A DNA stretch of 64,000 nucleotides from contig JALMQS010000073.1 of NCBI GenBank assembly GCA_024734495.1, forward strand, positions 2,364,575 through 2,428,574, given 5' to 3'. The notes beneath the pieces are model-generated. The model saw nothing but the letters and a program-made list of their open reading frames with translations. It searched no databases and was not told the origin of the DNA. The DNA is from Forficula auricularia. Taxonomy: Eukaryota > Arthropoda > Insecta > Dermaptera > Forficulidae. The position numbers were made by a program, and so were the translations under genes. Below are positions 10,131 through 21,330 of the stretch, one piece after another (position 1 is the first letter of the stretch; the number at the start of each line of letters is the position of its first letter).

Positions 10131-10777
10131 CTCTCTAGTTCAATCGCGTTTTTCTTCTATTTTCCTAATAGTATGGTTGTTATAAATTTACTACAATTCT
10201 CATCTGTCTGATTCTTTGGGGAATCGAAACAGATGAATTTTGTAATGATAAAGTAATGGTAAAGTAAAACATAGTTAATAATGTAGAAATAATAACTTTA
10301 TTATTTTTTTAACTCATAGTGAGCTTCTAATTTTACTTTTAGTAAATTTTATTCTTGAAAATAGCTTCTCGAATAAGTAAATACATACCTATATACTTAC
10401 AAAAAGTGATATCATGTATTAGTATTTGTTTATATTATTTCCTGTATAGAATAATTAATATAAAATTCTAATAATGAGACAATATTCAATTTTTCTTTCA
10501 GATCGATATCTAATTGGTGTTTTAGAACATTCAATCAGAAAGTTTGCAAGTAGAAAATTTATTTCTAATGAAAATGGAGTCGAAAATAAACCAAAATAAT
10601 GATTATTTTTTCGGAAATCTTGAAATCTAGTTCCAGTTTCAAAATTTAAAATTAGCACTTTTATTTTTCGAAAACTTCATAGTGGATTTTCAGATTTCTT
10701 ATTTTAGAGAAAAACATTATCAGGCCAAATTTTTGAGTGTTTTCCAGTATCTACATATAAATCTCAATGTCTTAAGG

Positions 10778-11016
10778 CAGCGTTTTTCAACCTTTTTTGG
10801 CCCGCGGACCAGTAAAATTTGTAAAAAAATTCGCGGACCAGTGATATTTTTTTAACAACAAAATTTTACTAGGTATTAAAGAACTACTACATAAGTTAAT
10901 TGTAACATTTTTATTATCATTTACTTACAATAATATTTAAATGTCAAGATATGTAATTATATATATATATGCGGACTAGTAAAATTTCTCCGCGGACCAG
11001 CGGCTAAGAATAGCTG
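10778..11016. mobile_element. hAT-type MITE with 8-bp TSD
   Basis: The 8-bp duplication TCTTAAGG lies at 10770-10777 and 11017-11024. The left end reads CAGCGTTTTTCAACC then TGGCCCGCGGACC; the right end, inverted, reads CAGCTATTCTTAGCCGCTGG then TCCGCGGA. CAG termini, GC-rich 'gcggacc' subterminal motifs and an 8-bp TSD are diagnostic of hAT elements. The 239-bp element carries no transposase. Confidence 0.93.
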
Positions 11017-11024
11017 TCTTAAGG

Positions 11025-11570
11025 TATTTTATGACTTTATATTCGGTCACAAGGTTGGACAGCTCTGGTTTAAATCGAATGGGCTTAAAGATGGTTATTA
11101 TGAGGAATGATGATTTATTTTTATAAGGGTCACGGATATAATAATCACTGACTATCCATCATCTATTGACATGTAAGAACGTGCAAAGATCTAAAAGACA
11201 AGTTTTAGACCAGGTGAAAAATTATCAATTAATTTTGATTGTTCTAGAATTCCTTGTCTCCTTGTACTCGAATGATATAAGTATAGACTTGGTTAGTGTC
11301 GTAGCATATAAATTACTGAAATAATAAATATTTTAGAAAATGAAAATACGAGAAGAAGAATAATATTTAAATATTCGAAACTTTATTATTTTTTTTATCT
11401 TATAGTTGAGCTTATAATTTTGCTTTTAGTGAATGTTATTCATGAAAAAAGCTTCACGTATTGTACATTCATATTTCGAAAACAAAGGAAGTTTATGATT
11501 TTATTTTGGGCCACACTCATTGCAGTGTTGGACCGCATGCGGCCCGCGGGCCACGAGTTGGACAGCCCTG
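11025..11570. repeat. Two hAT-like right termini flanking AT-rich DNA
   Basis: GGTTGGACAGCTCTG ends at 11067 and GAGTTGGACAGCCCTG ends at 11570; the second is preceded by the GC-rich GCATGCGGCCCGCGGGCCAC. These match a common hAT terminus (inverted CAGGGCTGTCCAAC). Both face the same way, so they do not bracket one element. They are probably fragments of two copies. No coding content lies between them. Confidence 0.6.
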
Positions 11571-11919
11571 GTAGAAATTATATTTTTATTTTATTTCCAT
11601 TATTGCTTTAAAATTTTAAATTTTTTCAATATTTTTTTTCATTTATTTTAAGATATATTTCAGATGTGCTCACGGGGAAGAAGGGGGACTAAGACGCAGA
11701 GTGCGTCATTGAAATTTCTAGGGGGAAGTTTTAAAATTGTAGCATTTTATTATTATATGCTAAAAATAAAAGAGGTTAAGTCTTATAACTTCAACAAAAG
11801 ATAATAAAACCTATCTTCTCATTCTTTAGAACTGAATAAAATAAGGGGGGATACTTTTCATTAAACTGGGAGGCATCCCATCCCTGTATTGTTATTGTTA
11901 CTACAATTTTCTTATTAGA

Positions 11920-12360
11920 TTTAATTTAAATGCTATTGTTTCTTTTTTATAATTTCTCTGTTTTATTAATTTTATAAATACGTTAATTAATAAAAATATC
12001 GTTGAAATCAAGAAAAGCTAGAATTCATAATTAATGGTATTTGAATAATTAGTGGTTTTCTGATGCATCTTCTAACTGGTCCCGATTTATAAATATATTT
12101 TTCCTTGCAAATGCTATTGAAATTTTCTTCGAATTTGATAGAGATAAAAAAGTCGGCCAATTTATCAAATTCCCTTTTAGTTTCGAGTGAGTCTTCCTGA
12201 GTGCAAGTTCGATTCTCTTGTTAGTAGAAGAATTATTTACAGAGCATCTAGGATAAAATAGAGTAAGTACATGAATCTGAGCTTCTATTAAGACTTTCTC
12301 TTTATATCTATCGTCAATGTATTTATAATTACTTAAGAAATAAAACATTTTTTCAATTAT
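11920..12360. repeat. Segment duplicated at 20789-21225
   Basis: About 440 bp match 20789-21225 collinearly, including TACGTTAATTAATAAAAATA, AAAAAGTCGGCCAATTTATC, GTGCAAGTTCGATTCTCTTG and AAATAAAACATTTTTTCAAT. Both copies run into pieces of the same LINE fragment, so segment and LINE were duplicated together. A minus-strand open frame of 99 codons covers this copy (12049-12348) but is not conserved in the other. In the 20.8-kb copy a plus-strand ATG opens a short hydrophobic, signal-peptide-like stretch that is broken here. Confidence 0.8.
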
Positions 12361-12379
12361 TTATTATAATATATAAAGA

Positions 12380-13012
12380 AATTGAAAAGAAGAAGAAGAG
12401 GGGATTTTATGGGCTGGGCGGGGGTCGAAGGTATCTGTGGATACGGGTCTTAAATAGCTGAAGTTTATAAGTCGCGGGAAAGATGGTGGCAGGGAGCGAG
12501 TTCCAGTCTCTGGAGGTCATAGGGATAAAAGAGTTGGCGAAAGCGCTTGTTCGACTTTTATCCAATTTGACAGCAAAGGGGTGCTGAGCGTTTGAAAACC
12601 GCGCGTTTCTCGTAAAGAGGGCTTTTATGGGGATACTTGATTTCAGCTCGACTAAAACAGACACCGTGATAGTATCTGTAGTACAGAGAAAGGGCAGAAA
12701 CGGTTCTTCAGTGAGCTATAGGGAGTCGAGTTAGTTGGTTAGAGCCGGGTCTCCTATTAGTTTAATTGCTCGCTTCTGAATCGCATCCAGTGTAGCAAGA
12801 GAATGCTTGGAGGCATCCCTCCACAGATGAGAGCCATATTCGAGACATGGGACGGATTTGAGCCTTATACGGTATAAGAAGTTGACTGGGAGTATAACAG
12901 CGTTTAGACCTAAATAGGAGACCAAGCTTGCGCGCTGCAGCTTTAACAGTTTTGATCTTTCAAAAGAATACCACTCGGTACGGCGTGCGGTTAAAGTATT
13001 CATTTCATTCAT
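12380..13012 (-). pseudogene. LINE ORF2 C-terminal fragment (CR1/Jockey-like)
   Basis: Two adjacent minus-strand frames interrupted between about 12665 and 12730 encode the region after the reverse transcriptase palm. The upstream part (12731-13012) has VPCLEYGSHLWRDASKHSL then LDAIQKRAIKLIGDPALT; the downstream part (12407-12664) has SRTSAFANSFIPMTSRDWNS then LPATIFPATYKLQLFKTRIH. These blocks are the familiar C-terminal signature of this LINE group. The catalytic domains are absent. The element's 3-prime side carries a TTC-rich tail (plus strand GAAGAAGAAGAGG near 12390). A related copy lies on the other strand at 48310-48757. Confidence 0.88.
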
Positions 13013-13076
13013 TCGTATATTTTCAATTTTAATTAATTCATTAATAATGTTTATTTATTTATAGTAACAGATTTTA

Positions 13077-13271
13077 TTACAAAAAGTTGTTCAACATTCT
13101 CTCCTTTGTCTTCAATGTTTTTTCATAGATGTTTTCTAAAATCATTCGGTTGGCGAAACGTTGTTCCTTGTTCAAATGAAATTTAAATTGATGTTTAGAA
13201 ATATCATAGAAACTTCCTAAGTACAACCACAAAGTTTGTATTTCTAAATCCTGAAGTGATTTGATTTTCAA
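13077..13271 (-). CDS. Candidate terminal exon, unidentified
   Basis: A 64-codon minus-strand frame rich in charged residues (for example NKEQRFANRMILENIYEKTL) ends in TAA and is followed at once by AATAAA-type signals (the plus strand shows TTTATTA at 13072 and again near 13055). An AG with CTTCAG precedes part of the frame, as expected for an acceptor. It lies just beyond the LINE fragment and shows no repeat elsewhere in the window. I do not recognise the protein; chance is a real alternative in such AT-rich DNA. Confidence 0.25.
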   Translation of the reverse strand: MKIKSLQDLEIQTLWLYLGSFYDISKHQFKFHLNKEQRFANRMILENIYEKTLKTKERMLNNFL

Positions 13272-14718
13272 GCTTCAAACATTATAGACCGAGAGCTAGT
13301 GAACATTTCAGACTATTATTTCGGAATGCAAATAACATGTAGTGTAATCAGCACACAATAGTAATAATAATTGAATTTAATTCTTTGACCATCCCGGCAG
13401 AAATGTTTTGTTAACTTCTATCGATGAACTCGAAAACTCAAGTATTTTACGGCAGAGGCTAAATTGTACGCAGCCTTGAAGAATAGGTGACGAATTGATT
13501 GCCTATATTCAGGCGTATACGGCGTACATGGGTAGTATTTTTCTTTAGAAATAATCTAAATGTTTTCAAATATTGCTTAGGAATAACCTAATCTAAATCT
13601 AAATCTGAAAATTAATATATTTTTTAAATCCTAAATCCATTAGAAAACAATTTGAGAAGAAACAAAAAGAGGGCTCTACTGATGAAAACTATCAGAGCCA
13701 GGAGTTTAATAAATATTAATGTTGATTTTGGATTAAAGGATTAGAATTTTCATTTTTTTGACTCTAGTAAATATTTTCATTGGAAATGTCCTGAAATCGA
13801 ATTTAACCATTCTGACTTGATTTTACAATATTTTTGACATCTTCACTGGTCATACCCTTAAAAACGAGTGGATAAGAATTTCACTTTCTGAGTGTGTGCT
13901 GATCACACTACAATATGGGATATGTTATTTGCATTCAGATATAATCCTCCAAAATGTTCACTAGCTCTTAGACTATTACTGTTGAAAATCAGAAAGAAAC
14001 ATCATCTATTCTGAGCACTTATACGATTGTAGGTAATGAGCTGAAATTTGCCAGACCAATTTGGATTAAAAAGCTGCACTTTTTGCCAAGTTTCAGCTTT
14101 CTAGTACAAACTTTTCGTATGAAGAGTAATTCCTAATTCTCCAAAAATTACAGAGAACATAAATGAGTCTTGAATTTATTTTGTCCTTTTCATCTAATTT
14201 ATTTTACATGTGCCTGTAGTTTTAGTCAATTATTTTTATGGATTAAGTCCCTAGAACAACAAACTATAAAGAAATAATTTTAGATAGATTTGAACGAAAT
14301 CATCTGAGATCTGCAATTTATTCTCTTCCTGATTTTGATTAAATTACGACCTTTCAACAAAATATTGAACTTCCGAATATCTTCCATATATCGGAGATGC
14401 ATTCCTTCATCCGCCACCTGCGAGGGCGTGCTTGGAATGATCATGCAATCAAACCTTCTCCATTTTAATTAAAAAAATCAATTTCATTATACCAAGTGCA
14501 GTGCGATTAAATTCTGATTATTTCACTTAGATACTATTAATGATTTGTCCTTAATTATTTTTTGAGAACCATTTGTTGGAGAAGGTATAATATCATATCC
14601 ATAAGCTATTAATATATGATATTTTCCTATTTTGGTTTCGTAATGTTTTAATTAAAACATTGTTTTTCATGCTTGTCCACTCATACAATTTCCAAAAACT
14701 AAAATGATATTCTATTAT
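13272..14718. other. AT-rich DNA, nothing firmly assigned
   Basis: No gene or element boundary is supported. The stretch near 14030-14130 (TGAAATTTGCCAGACCAATT and so on) resembles loosely similar AT-rich passages at 47760-47880 and 59870-60000, probably one decayed dispersed repeat. Confidence 0.4.
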
Positions 14719-14726
14719 GAATATAC

Positions 14727-15549
14727 CAGTGGCGTGCGGTTCATGAATGCTGTATATACGGAACATCCCTAAAATTTCAATCATTTTGACTATTTTCATA
14801 AAGATATAAGGTCGACTTCAAAATTTCAGGAGGATCTATAAATTTTCAAATTATTATCCGTTATTTCAAATATTTCTATAAAAAACATTGGTTCTCGAAA
14901 TGAACTAAAATTGTTGCATAGTTTCAAGGGGCAATTAAAATGAATTATTTCTCCAAAAAGGGTCTGTTAGATGGTTTGAAGTCCCTGCCTGGTAGAAATA
15001 TCTTCCAGTTCAAGCATGTCAAAGACAAGACCAGACGAGTTTTAGTCGAATAAAAATTGTTCGCTAAGGAAATATTAAAATAGAAATAATATATACATAA
15101 ATGGTATAAATAAAGATGATTCGAGAATCTTTGGACTAATCCATTTCTAAGAAATAGATATAATAATTTCTATATAAATAAGATCGGAAATAACTAAGAG
15201 TGCTATAGACAAGTCATAACTTGATTATAGCTATAGGAAAATTTAAAATGTTCTTATAGGACAGGCTCATTGTGGAAGATGGTTGATTTCCATCTCAGGA
15301 ACTGTGGAATTGAAGACAAAAGAATTAATTTCTGACTCCTACCCTCATTCACACAAAGCAGTATCCGTTTTGGGGCGAAGGTCCCAAAATATATTTTTTA
15401 AAGATCTAATGTTGAATTTGAAAAATAACAAAAATGATGCCGTATTCGATAAAATTTGCAAAAATTAAAAAATAAATAAAATTTAAAAAAATGAAGGGTA
15501 CTTTTTTGGACAGCATCTACTGGTTGAAAAAAGTCACCAACTGCCACTG
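14727..15549 (+). mobile_element. hAT-type non-autonomous element, 8-bp TSD
   Basis: Target duplication GAATATAC is exact at 14719-14726 and 15550-15557. The left end is CAGTGGCGTGCGGTTCATGA; the right end inverted is CAGTGGCAGTTGGTG. The 823-bp interior has no transposase; the 61-codon frame at 15283-15468 is not conserved between copies. Related copies are at 44064-44939 (same strand) and 59163-59802 (opposite strand, truncated). All share GAAGGGTACTTTTTT near one end and ATTTCAGGAGGATCTTTAAA-like sequence near the other. Confidence 0.92.
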
Positions 15550-15726
15550 GAATATACATAATTTCTAAGATTTGTTTTATTTGATTCTTTTTAGTACCTA
15601 ACTACTGTAAGTGTCCAATCAGGCAGGGGTTGAAACTGTCTAGGTAATGAATTCATTTAAATATAAAGAAATAATATATCGAAATTCCTAGAAACTTAAG
15701 TTTGTGAAAAATCATTATTTTAAGTG

Positions 15727-16034
15727 ATAGCGTTTTTCTTTAGGAGACGGACTGGTATAAATATGTAATTGGATGTTGATGAAGGCAGTCCACGGTGGTT
15801 TGTAAAAAAATAAGACTATAATGGTTTTTGTTTTTTACATTTATTTGTTAAAACCGACGTTTCGGAGATTTATTCTCTCCTTCTTCAGGGTAACAAAAAG
15901 TCATTGACTTTTTGTTACCTGAAGAAGAATAAATCTCCGAAACGTCGGTTTAACAAATAAATGTAAAACAATAAAACCATTATAGTCTTATTTTTTTACA
16001 ACCACCGTGGACTGCCTTCATCAACATCCAATTA
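15727..16034. mobile_element. Head-to-head hammerhead fold-back with 14-bp TSD
   Basis: The 14-bp direct repeat CATTATTTTAAGTG lies at 15713-15726 and 16035-16048. Inside, ATGTAATTGGATGTTGATGA (15763) to its inverted copy ending at 16037 forms an almost perfect palindrome with about 137-bp arms centred near 15900. Each arm contains a hammerhead-type sequence facing outward (minus strand on the left, plus strand on the right). The left tail ATAGCGTTTTTCTTTAGGAG then ACGGACTGGTA is shared, inverted, with the 39.2-kb element. Confidence 0.85.
15853..15891 (-). ncRNA. Hammerhead ribozyme-like motif, left arm of the fold-back
   Basis: On the minus strand: helix I ACC, core CTGAAGA (plus 15882-15888), an extra A, helix II GGAG/CTCC (perfect 4 bp), GAAA, self-complementary ACGT, C at the cleavage position, helix I partner GGT. 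The plus-strand counterpart in the right arm (15919-15950) keeps CTGAAGA and GAAACGTC, but a 4-base deletion removes the 5-prime side of helix II, so only the left arm looks intact. Confidence 0.72.
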
Positions 16035-16048
16035 CATTATTTTAAGTG

Positions 16049-16566
16049 TTTTTCTATTCATCGGTACGATTAGCAACAAGTCGAGTAGCAAAGTAGATAA
16101 TTAAATTTTGTTATTCATGTTAAAAAATGTTTAAAACGCTAGGAAAATTAATTTCAAACATTTTTTTCACTGCCTTTCTGCATTCTGTCATTTAAAATTG
16201 CCCAAGAACGAAAACTTATAATAAGTTTGATCTGGCTCTTGTGTTAAAAGAAAATAAATCCCAAAATAATGATTAGGTTTTTGAACTTTCTAGCTTCAGA
16301 ACTTCCAGATGAAAAAATTCAAAATTCTAATCGTTAAATGGCATGCTCTTGAATGGCTTTAGCTAATCTGCTTATAGATGGCTCAGAAGCTTATAATTAA
16401 TTTAAATTTATTATTAAACTACACGCTAATGCAGCACCAACTCTATAGCTCAAACATGACATATCACCAAAATTTGCAGGGATCCTACCGAGTCTTAAAA
16501 TTCTTAAAGTCTCTCGTTAATACCTATTCTTACCTACCTTATTTTTTAACAAAAATAATAGTAAAT
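16049..16566. other. AT-rich DNA, nothing assigned
   Basis: No supported feature. The open frame at 16378-16584 has no recognisable content. Confidence 0.4.
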
Positions 16567-16574
16567 AATCATAA

Positions 16575-16918
16575 CGAGGGGTGATCCGCGATTGGAAGTA
16601 GGTGTACACCTCTTTGGAAGTATTTTGGAAGTACTTGGAAATATTTGGAAGTACTTGGAAATATTTGGAAGAACTTGGAAATATTTGGAAGTACTTGGAA
16701 ATATTTGAAAGTGCTTGGGAATATTTGGAAGTACTTGGAAATATTTGAAAATGCTTGGAAATATTTGAAAGTACTTGGAAATATTTGAAAGTACTTGGAA
16801 ATATTTGGAATTACTTGGAAATATTTGGAATTACTTGGAAATAATAGGAGTACTTGGAAATATTTGGAAGTACAAGTGGAAGTAGGTGTACAGCATATTA
16901 GGTCGCGGTTCACCCTCG
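16575..16918 (+). mobile_element. hAT-like MITE with internal 20-bp minisatellite, 8-bp TSD
   Basis: The 8-bp duplication AATCATAA lies at 16567-16574 and 16919-16926. The ends are inverted: CGAGGGGTGATCCGCGATTG at the left; CGAGGGTGAACCGCGACC reading in from the right; both have GGTGTACA farther in. The interior is about a dozen copies of a unit close to TTGGAAGTACTTGGAAATAT. The minus strand therefore shows a long frame repeating STKYFQ-like words, which I take to be a by-product. Same family as 49926-50096 and 54664-54951. Confidence 0.9.
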
Positions 16919-17319
16919 AATCATAATATAAGACTGAGTAAAATATAGGTAGGTATGTCAACTCATTCTTTACCCAACTAATGGGCACTCCTTATTGACC
17001 TGAAAAGCCGACACTTTTTTTACAACCCACATATTTATTATATATTTCTTTCTAAATTCTTATTGGCCACTTTGTTATCTTTGTTCGCGCGATGAGACAA
17101 ATTGAACCAATGAACATGTTAAAACGTCTACATATACAAAAAAATTTCAAAAGTCTAAAAATAAAATTGCGACCGATAGCCATTGCTTAAATAAATCTTA
17201 GAAATTATGTATATTCAATAACTTTTAAACTACGATAGATAGACCAAAAAAATACTTGAAAAAATTGGTGTTTTTTTTTAGCTTTTCGGCCTTTCTAGCC
17301 ATAAGCCAATTTACAATAC

Positions 17320-17455
17320 TATTTTTTTTTTTTTTTAATTTGTTCTTCCCCCGGGGTCAAATTTTAGCCGGATGCCTCGAGTCGGATTCGAACCCGAGTC
17401 CTCTTGGTTAGCAGGCTGACACGCAACCACCTAGCCTAACCCGATCTCCAAGAAA
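17320..17455 (-). mobile_element. tRNA-derived SINE with A-tail
   Basis: On the minus strand: an A-box-like TAGGCTAGGTGG (plus 17428-17439), the anticodon-arm stretch CCTGCTAA (GCT, Ser-like), a consensus B box GGTTCGAATCC (plus 17383-17393), a short unique segment, then poly(A) (T run at plus 17323-17337). Box order, spacing and tail fit a SINE derived from a tRNA, probably Ser. No clear TSD was found. Confidence 0.75.
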
Positions 17456-19964
17456 ATTGTTAATTAGAGAAGTTTGATCTTAATAGATAATAAAGCAACA
17501 AGTGACTAATTAATTTTGTTTTTAATTTAACAAGGTAAATATTTTACATTTTTAAGAAGGTTATTCACAAAGTAAAGACAATTATTTTATTTGAAAGCTT
17601 TCTTTTAACCCAATTATAATTTTTGTGTTTTATTTGATTTACTATCAGTTGAGAGTTTACACTTCGAAAACATTTGCAAAAAAAAAAAAAAAAAAAAGAA
17701 AAAAAAACGGGATTCAGATTTAACGAAAGGGCAAGTGTTAATTTTAAACAAATCGCACTTTGCATCGAAATGAAGCGGGCTGTAAACTAGAATATTGTTC
17801 GAGAGTGAATATTTTTTATTGAATTTCTTTTCAAATATTGTTTTGAAGCTGTTACAAATCGTATGGCTTATGGAGATATTTTTATATTCTTTCTGTTTTC
17901 CCTAAGGATGTTGTTATAATATGTATGAACTGAATAGCTGGCTTGAAAGTCTAACAGAGGGCATTTAACATTACTCATATAAGAGTATGAATAAGATGGA
18001 CATTTTTTTAAATTATTTAATCTATGTATTTAATAAAAAATTTAAATTAAACCAATTTATTAAAAAAATTACATATAGCTAAATAAAATTTCTACGGACG
18101 GAGTATTGAATTCATCCAGAAAATTATAATTTTTCTATATTTTATTCGTGTTTAGAAATTTCTGAAACATGAAGGAAATCGTTTAAGTGTTGATTTTTTT
18201 TATTTAGCTATTTTATAATTTTCAGTAGTACCCCCCCCTCCCCTCCCCAAGTCCAACTTTGCAGTTAAAATATCAAAATGTTCTATAGCAATCATTATAA
18301 GTTAGAAGACATCTGAATCAAATATGAAATTTCATAAGGATATCTCCTGCTGGTTTTATGCCAATTGCGAATACAATTTCAATTCTTTGACCCTCCTCCC
18401 CTCATTTTGGGTGGCAATTTTTTCCATTTCTACTCTTCTGGGTCTTACAGATTATGTATACAAATTTTAGTTGAGTTTTTTTTGTGGGGTGGGGGGGGGG
18501 AGGGATTTCGTTAAACAAAAGTTGTCAGAAATCAAATCCTCTACAACTTTGCTTATAACAGAATTTGCCGTAAAGTTAATAGTATAGTAGTTATTTTTAT
18601 AATTTCCATTATTGCTCTAAAGAATTGAAGAATTCCGTTATTTTGTCATTAATCGTTCGAACTTAGCTAAATTAATATAGGGCAACCCTTAAGGTACCAA
18701 TTTTAAAATAAAAAAACAATCATCGAAATCGGTCAACGTGGTAAAAAGCTATCGCTGAACATACATAAAAAAAACGATTCCGACGAATTGATAATCTCCT
18801 TCTTTTTTTAGGTCGGTTACAAAGTGGATTATCTTAAAATTATGAAAAAATCTAACAAATTCTCTTCTTATCAATGAAAAATAAAAATTAATATAATATC
18901 CTAAGTATAAATTATAAAGATATAATCAACGAAACTCTAGTTATATGTATATATAACTTGAACTTGGCTCGTTTATTTTTTAATTATTTAAATTTAACAC
19001 TGATATTTCTTCTATTTTAATTCCAACATTTTCAAATTTACTTTATCTTTATTTTTTTAAATCGATTTTTCTATCTCCTAATCTATTTTTGCATTTTTTC
19101 AACCTAGCATTTACACGCCCTTTAATAAATTTCTTTTAGATGAAATATTTTTAGGCTCTAGATTACTGATTACTTTAGAAAATTAAAGAACTTTTTCTTT
19201 CGAACTTTTCTCAGATATATGGAAAGAATCAAAAAAGTTTTTAAATTTTCTAATTCAACTTTTATCAAAACAAATTATAGGATTGCTGATTAGGGGAATA
19301 TTTTCATTCCGGAAGGATTTTGGTTTCCAAAAGTATTAGTAGATTAGAAAAACTTTTTACTCTATCCATAGTAAAGCATGGGTAAAGTATTGTATTCTGT
19401 CTCACGCCAAACGTGACTTCAAAGGGTCATCAGGCGGTAAAGGCTAAACAACCCCTGTTCTCAAACAAAGCTAGGTACAAGTTTTTCACCTGATAGCTAT
19501 TATTATTTAAATAAAAATTTCTATTCCAAAATCTTTATCAGGAATTTTAATAATATTTAGTGCACATTTTCATATTACCTACTTGTCGCTAATAAAGAAA
19601 AAATTACAATGAATACTTACAGACTTAAAAATTTCAAAATGGCAGGCATGTCAATTTTTAATTCTTTATTTATAAATAATCGATACTTTCATTAAATTAC
19701 CTTATATTTAATAAAATGTTAATAATTTATTTATAAACAAAATGACACCTTATTTTTGGAAATCGCTTATTAACCGAGTTATGGTGGTATTTGTATTTTG
19801 TACTACTGAAAGAAAAAAATTATAAAATACAAATATGGATTTAAAAAATTTGATTGTTGAACAGTACAATAATATTGCGCTAAAAAAATTAAGATTTGTA
19901 TACCAAAAACTTTATCAGTAATTAGGACAGTCTTTTTTTCTAAATTGTGATTTAATTTACAGTC
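17456..19964. other. AT-rich DNA with repeat fragments
   Basis: Contains an A-rich tract at 17679-17706, a fragment of the 22-kb repeat at about 18365-18500 (CTTACAGATTATGTATACAA), and a tail fragment of the 'accgacttc' repeat at about 18690-18832 (CATCGAAATCGGTCAACGTG, ending in GGTCGGTTA). The rest holds no recognisable gene. Confidence 0.45.
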
Positions 19965-20690
19965 CCTGGAGCACCGAGCGATGCTCAGTAACTTATTTCT
20001 TCAGTTAAAAGCTTTATTTTAATATTATTTTTAATTTAAAATTCTGATAAAAAGGTCGATTTTTATTTGAGAGCCGTTTTCAAATTAAAAAAAAATACAA
20101 ATATATATAATGTATTCGACAACTGCACCCTGCTCGACCCCACCCCCGAAACCTCTCCCTACCCCCGGTCAGAAAATTGAGACCTGCTTATGCGAAAGAT
20201 ATTTTTAAATAAATTCTTGATTATTTTTTATTCTATTAAATAAATAAGATTCTTTATAAAAACAATTATAAGACGTTTATTAATAATTCTAACGTTTAGG
20301 GAGAACAACCACCACAATCACAATACTTCTTCAAGGCCTTTGAGAACAATGAATTAACCCAACCCATTGTCTGTCTGGGTACAAAAGTAAAAGAGAAACC
20401 CTTTTTAAATCCCTAAGATTGATTGGCATTTGTCTACCTGAGAATAATTAATTTGATTACGAAAAAACCCATCAAAAATAATTTAGCCGGAGATGAGACC
20501 GTGACAGATCGAATTGTCAACCCAAAAACCCCTTAACCCGTGAATTTCATCAAAATCGGTAGAGCCGTTTTCAAAATAGAACTAAGATACAAATATATAT
20601 ACAAACAAATATATATATAAAAAAACAATTTTTGCTCGTTTAATAAGAGTAGATAGATAAGATAAGATAAGATAATAAGAAACTTTCAAA
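19965..20690 (+). repeat. Probable LINE or SINE 3-prime region with GATAA tail
   Basis: Begins with GGAGCACCGAGCGATGCTC (shared with 1400-1540), contains CATCAAAATCGGTAGAGCCG, and ends TTTGCTCGTTTAATAAGAG followed by an AGATA/AGATAA repeat (about 20650-20685). Short tandem tails of this kind are typical of RTE-clade LINEs and their SINEs. No coding remnant was found, so the class is an inference. Confidence 0.5.
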
Positions 20691-20788
20691 CATGGTTTCA
20701 TAAAATTTTTTATGAAACCTACCTGACATTTTACTTAGTTTTAATTTAAAAATGTTTCACTTTGAACCGACACCTAACTCTAAAAAAT

Positions 20789-21330
20789 TTAAATTTAAAT
20801 CCTATTGTTTCTTTCTTATCCTTTTTATTAATTTTGTAAATACGTTAATTAATAAAAATATCATTAAAATCATGAAGCTACAATTCACATTTAATGGTAT
20901 TTTAATAATTAGCGTTTGTCTAATGCATGTTCTAGCTGGCCCCGATTTATATATTTTTTAATTTTATTTATTTTTTTCCTTGCAAATCCTATTGAGATAA
21001 AAAAGTCGGCCAATTTATCAAATTCCCTTTTAGTTTCAAGTGAGTCTTCCCGAGTGCAAGTTCGATTCTCTTGTTAGTAGAAGAAATATTGATCTTTTAC
21101 AGAGCTTCTAGGATAAAATAAAGTAAGTACATGCATCTGAGCTTCTATTAAAACTTTCTTTCTATATCTATAGTCATTATATTTCTAATTACTTAAGAAA
21201 TAAAACATTTTTTCAATTATTTAAAAAGATTTTATTTATTTGAGATAAATTATTTGAAAGCTAAAGATTATTTATATTTTGAACTTTCAAAAGAATATCA
21301 TCCCTCGGTAAGCCGTGCGCCTAGAGTATT
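20789..21330. repeat. Second copy of the 11.9-kb segment plus LINE scrap
   Basis: 20789-21225 is collinear with 11920-12360. About 21280-21330 matches the 5-prime end of the 12.4-13.0 kb LINE fragment (CTTTCAAAAGAATATCATCC), so the LINE is internally deleted here. On the plus strand an ATG at 20872 opens a 29-codon stretch with a hydrophobic core (GILIISVCLMHVLA) like a signal peptide, then stops. AAAGTAAGTA near 21119 resembles a splice donor. Confidence 0.75.

Larger units (their letters stand above)
9481..10243. repeat. 263-bp tandem repeat bracketed by a ~62-bp direct repeat
   Basis: Unit 1 (9510-9772) and unit 2 (9773-10033) are near-identical, differing at a handful of bases. The flanking block 9481-9543, containing TTTACTACAATTCTCATCTG and GATTCTTTGGGGAATCGAAA, recurs at 10182-10243, so a third partial unit follows the (AT)n tract. 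Each complete unit ends in a tRNA-like sequence on the minus strand. Head-to-tail repetition could reflect unequal crossing-over or insertion of a multimeric product. Confidence 0.88.

Noticed and set aside
10026..10211. 61-codon frame with alternating Tyr-Ile
   Set aside because: It is the translation of the (AT)n microsatellite.
16569..16988. Long minus-strand frame repeating STKYFQ-like words, and similar frames at 54616-54958 on both strands
   Set aside because: The frames fall inside a MITE made of a 20-bp minisatellite whose units lack stops; both copies have exact TSDs and terminal inverted repeats.
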